Assembly (NCBI GenBank): GCA_937902695.1 | Contig: CALFNI010000061.1 | Span: forward strand, 1-8,048 | From: an uncultured Rhodanobacteraceae bacterium | GTDB lineage: Bacteria > Pseudomonadota > Gammaproteobacteria > Xanthomonadales > Rhodanobacteraceae | Direction: 5' to 3' | DNA: 8,048 nt | Notes under the pieces: generated by a model | Told to the model about the DNA's origin: nothing | Databases searched by the model: none | Seen by the model: only the letters and a program-made list of their open reading frames with translations | Made by a program: the position numbers and the translations under genes | Shown: positions 6,348 to 8,048 of the stretch, piece after piece | Numbering within the stretch: position 1 is the first letter of the stretch | How the letters are laid out: each line of letters begins with the position of its first letter

Positions 6348-6387
6348 TTTTACGTTTGTAATAGTAATTGATATTACGGGCGTAAAA
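6348..6387. promoter_or_regulatory. Operator: 40-bp dyad with two TAC-N4-GTA boxes
   Basis: The outer arms TTTTACG (6348-6354) and CGTAAAA (6381-6387) and the inner arms GTAAT (6358-6362) and ATTAC (6373-6377) are all perfect complements, spaced symmetrically about a centre between 6367 and 6368, which falls inside an AATT (6366-6369). Each half is itself a box of the BlaI/MecI/CopY core type: TTAC-gttt-GTAA (6350-6361) and TTAC-gggc-GTAA (6374-6385). Box centres are 24 bp apart. The segment is strikingly AT-rich against the surrounding sequence and sits just before the repressor gene. I infer that it binds two repressor dimers. Confidence 0.85.
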
Positions 6388-6399
6388 GTTTGACGTCAA
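6371..6399 (-). promoter_or_regulatory. Sigma70-like promoter of the repressor operon
   Basis: On the - strand, TTGACG (6399-6394) is followed after exactly 17 bp by TAATAT (6376-6371), a near-consensus -35 and a fair -10. Transcription would start near 6364, giving a leader of about 24 nt before the ATG at 6340. The promoter-proximal operator box overlaps the spacer and the -10; the other lies just downstream of the start. Repressor binding would therefore block RNA polymerase. Confidence 0.75.
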
Positions 6400-6429
6400 G
6401 CGTTGGAGATCCCGAAGGGTGCGATCGTC

Positions 6430-7569
6430 CTAGGCCGCTTCCTCATCCAGACGCACGTCGCCGATGAGCACGTAGATCGGACGCAGCGCTTCGGTGTGCT
6501 GGCAGACGATGCGAAAGCACGCCAGCAAAGGCCCGGCGAGCAGCAAACCGATGATCCCCCAAAGAGCGCCCCACACCAGCAGCCAGATGAAAACGACGAC
6601 GGGGTTGAGTGCGAGGCGGCGGCCGATGATGGTCGGCGTCACGAGCTGGCCTTCGATGAAGGCGAACAGGAAGAAGGCGCCGGGAACCGCGAGCGCGTGA
6701 GGCATCGAGTCGAACGTCGAGAATCCGACCAGGGCCAGCGTGAGGCCGGTGATCGCCGCGCCGACGTACGGAGCGAAGTTCAGCACGAACGCGAGGGCGC
6801 CCCAGAGCAACGGATTCGGAACCTGCAACACGGCCGTCGCGACGGCCGTCGCGCAGCCGAGGCCGAAGTTGATCGCCGTGATCGTGAGCAGGTAGCGGGA
6901 CATTTCGGTCTCGATTTCGCGCGCAATGGCGACAACCGTGCGCTTTTCCGTCAGCGTCGGCGCGATTTCGACGAGCCGGCGCAGGAAGTTGTCGCCCGAC
7001 GACAGGAAAAAGAATACGAGCAGCACGACGACGGCGATGCCCTCGATGATCTTCGAGGCGTTGCTGAGGACGCTGCCGAGTCCCGTCGATGGCTCCTGCA
7101 CGACGACCTGCTGGCCTCGCGTATCCTCTTTGGTCAGTCCCTCGATGGTGTCCGTTGCCTTCTTCGCCTCCTGCATCGGGCCGCGCCACGAGCTGAGGCG
7201 GTGCTGCACGGATTTGATCGTCGTCGGCGCCTGGGTGACCCATTCGCGCGCCGGCTGCGCCAGCGCGACGATCGCGGCGACGCACAAGGCGACTCCGATC
7301 AGCACGACCAGGCCACTTGCTGCGACTCGCGGCACGCGCAGTCGCTGGGCCTGCCCCACGAGCGGCGCCAGGAGCAGCGAAAGCAGCAGCGCGAGCAGCG
7401 CCGGTGCGATGACGGCCTGGGCAAAATAACAGACCGTAGCCACGGCGATGATGGTCAGGACGACGAGGCTGCGCGCTATCGTCGCGAGCCGGATCCCGAG
7501 AGGTCTCGGCGGATCGGAAACCGTCTTGATGACCGCAGGCGCCTGAGCAGCCTTCCCGTTCGCATTCAC
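6430..7569 (-). CDS. AI-2E family membrane transporter
   Basis: The 379-residue polytopic inner-membrane protein matches the AI-2E (PF01594) family. Hydrophobic segments lie at about 33-72 (a pair), 83-105, 174-192, 232-250, 255-290, 296-311 and 323-355. A hydrophilic region (106-172) between the first and second halves is typical. The family block FIEGQLVTPTIIGRRLALNP (304-323) and the following Gly-rich WGALWGIIGLLLAGPLL are clear. Members include proteins annotated for autoinducer-2 export and others with sodium/proton antiport activity, so the substrate cannot be inferred. The start is a GTG at 7569, supported by GGGAG 6 nt upstream (7576-7580 on the + strand). It lies 41 bp after the histidine kinase stop, suggesting cotranscription. 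The repressor promoter begins about 30 bp beyond its stop codon, and I see no convincing terminator between them. Confidence 0.92.
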   Translation of the reverse strand: MNANGKAAQAPAVIKTVSDPPRPLGIRLATIARSLVVLTIIAVATVCYFAQAVIAPALLALLLSLLLAPLVGQAQRLRVPRVAASGLVVLIGVALCVAAIVALAQPAREWVTQAPTTIKSVQHRLSSWRGPMQEAKKATDTIEGLTKEDTRGQQVVVQEPSTGLGSVLSNASKIIEGIAVVVLLVFFFLSSGDNFLRRLVEIAPTLTEKRTVVAIAREIETEMSRYLLTITAINFGLGCATAVATAVLQVPNPLLWGALAFVLNFAPYVGAAITGLTLALVGFSTFDSMPHALAVPGAFFLFAFIEGQLVTPTIIGRRLALNPVVVFIWLLVWGALWGIIGLLLAGPLLACFRIVCQHTEALRPIYVLIGDVRLDEEAA

Positions 7570-7610
7570 ATCGGACTCCCGCTACTTGGGTGGATTGCTC
7601 GGCCGTGAGC

Positions 7611-8048
7611 CTAGGCGTCGGAGGGTATCCGCACGGTGAATCGCGTGGCGTCGTCGTCGGACGTCACGGTGATCCGCCCGCCGTGTGCCTTGACGATTTC
7701 CGAGACGATATACAGGCCGAGCCCCAGCCCCTGCTGGCTCGCCCGCACATCTTCCCGGAAGAACGGCTGGAACAGGTGCGCCATCGCGGCGGGCGGGATC
7801 GGCTTGCCGGCGTTGGTGACACTGAGCTCGAACGCGGTCTGGTCGGAAACGCACCGCACGAAGATCGGGCGTTCCGTCGCGCCGTGGACGAGCGCGTTGC
7901 CGAGGAGATTCGAGAGGAGCGGCGCGATGCGTCGGTGATCCAGCGGAACCGAGCCGGTCACGTGAAGCTCCGCGACGACCTCGCGTTCGGGGTAGCTGAC
8001 GCGCAGCTCGTCGACGACTTCACCCACCAAGAACCCGAGATCCGCGTA
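7611..8048 (-). CDS. Sensor histidine kinase, C-terminal ATPase domain (N-terminus outside window)
   Basis: The 145 visible residues cover the HATPase_c domain of a two-component sensor kinase; the frame is open through the right window edge. The N-box is NLLGNALVH (47-55 of the visible part), the G1-like loop is NAGKPI (79-84), the F-box-like LFQPFFRE is at 92-99 and the G2 loop GLGLGLYIV is at 107-115, followed by the usual IVKAHGGRI. The phospho-accepting histidine and any sensory domains are outside the window. The G1 loop has Asn where the canonical motif has Asp; an N-x-G-x-P-I form is, from family knowledge, seen in a subset of kinases, so this need not mean loss of activity. A TTG at 8030 could be read as a start but is clearly internal. 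No response regulator is in the window. Confidence 0.92.
   Translation of the reverse strand, partial: YADLGFLVGEVVDELRVSYPEREVVAELHVTGSVPLDHRRIAPLLSNLLGNALVHGATERPIFVRCVSDQTAFELSVTNAGKPIPPAAMAHLFQPFFREDVRASQQGLGLGLYIVSEIVKAHGGRITVTSDDDATRFTVRIPSDA

Noticed and set aside
6430..7569. Inferring quorum sensing from the AI-2E family name
   Set aside because: The family has diverse transport functions and there is no autoinducer synthesis or response gene in the window.
6403..7608. Long + strand open frame antisense to the AI-2E gene
   Set aside because: Highly charged Arg/Asp/Glu-rich translation, the mirror of a hydrophobic membrane-protein gene.

Overview
This is a gene-dense, GC-rich bacterial chromosomal window with strong G/C third-position codon use (GCG, CGC, TCG, CTG). 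The protein families suggest a proteobacterium of the Burkholderiales or Xanthomonadales type. That is inference from composition and gene content; there is no rRNA or marker gene to settle it. I saw no tRNA, rRNA, insertion sequence, CRISPR array or phage gene.

Left part, mostly + strand: the 3' end of a small multi-pass membrane protein (1-309); a membrane-anchored M48 zinc metalloprotease (396-1295); a convergent fructosamine-kinase-family gene on the - strand (1286-2080), whose last 10 bp overlap the protease gene; and a YCII/DGPF-domain protein (2205-2564), divergent from the kinase. A GC-rich hairpin (2583-2606) separates this block from the next.

Right part, all - strand, read right to left: the C-terminal half of a sensor histidine kinase (entering at 8048, ending 7611); an AI-2E-family membrane protein (7569-6430); then a BlaI/BlaR-like cluster. 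The cluster holds a BlaI/MecI-type repressor (6340-5975), an M56 BlaR1-type membrane metallopeptidase (5982-4096, overlapping the repressor gene by 8 bp), and an exported serine hydrolase of the beta-lactamase/PBP superfamily (4032-2629).

The cluster is the most interesting part. Upstream of the repressor lies an AT-rich 40-bp dyad containing two TAC-N4-GTA boxes, the core recognised by BlaI/MecI/CopY repressors. It is interleaved with a good sigma70-like promoter (TTGACG, 17 bp, TAATAT), so the operon is probably autorepressed. The M56 protein keeps the membrane segments and HExxH protease of BlaR1. Its periplasmic beta-lactam-sensing domain is replaced by a Pro/Thr/Ala-rich linker and two tandem TonB C-terminal-like domains that look like an internal duplication. 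The next gene encodes a separate, exported PBP-fold serine hydrolase. A plausible model is a BlaR-type envelope-signalling module in which ligand sensing differs from that of classical beta-lactam receptors.
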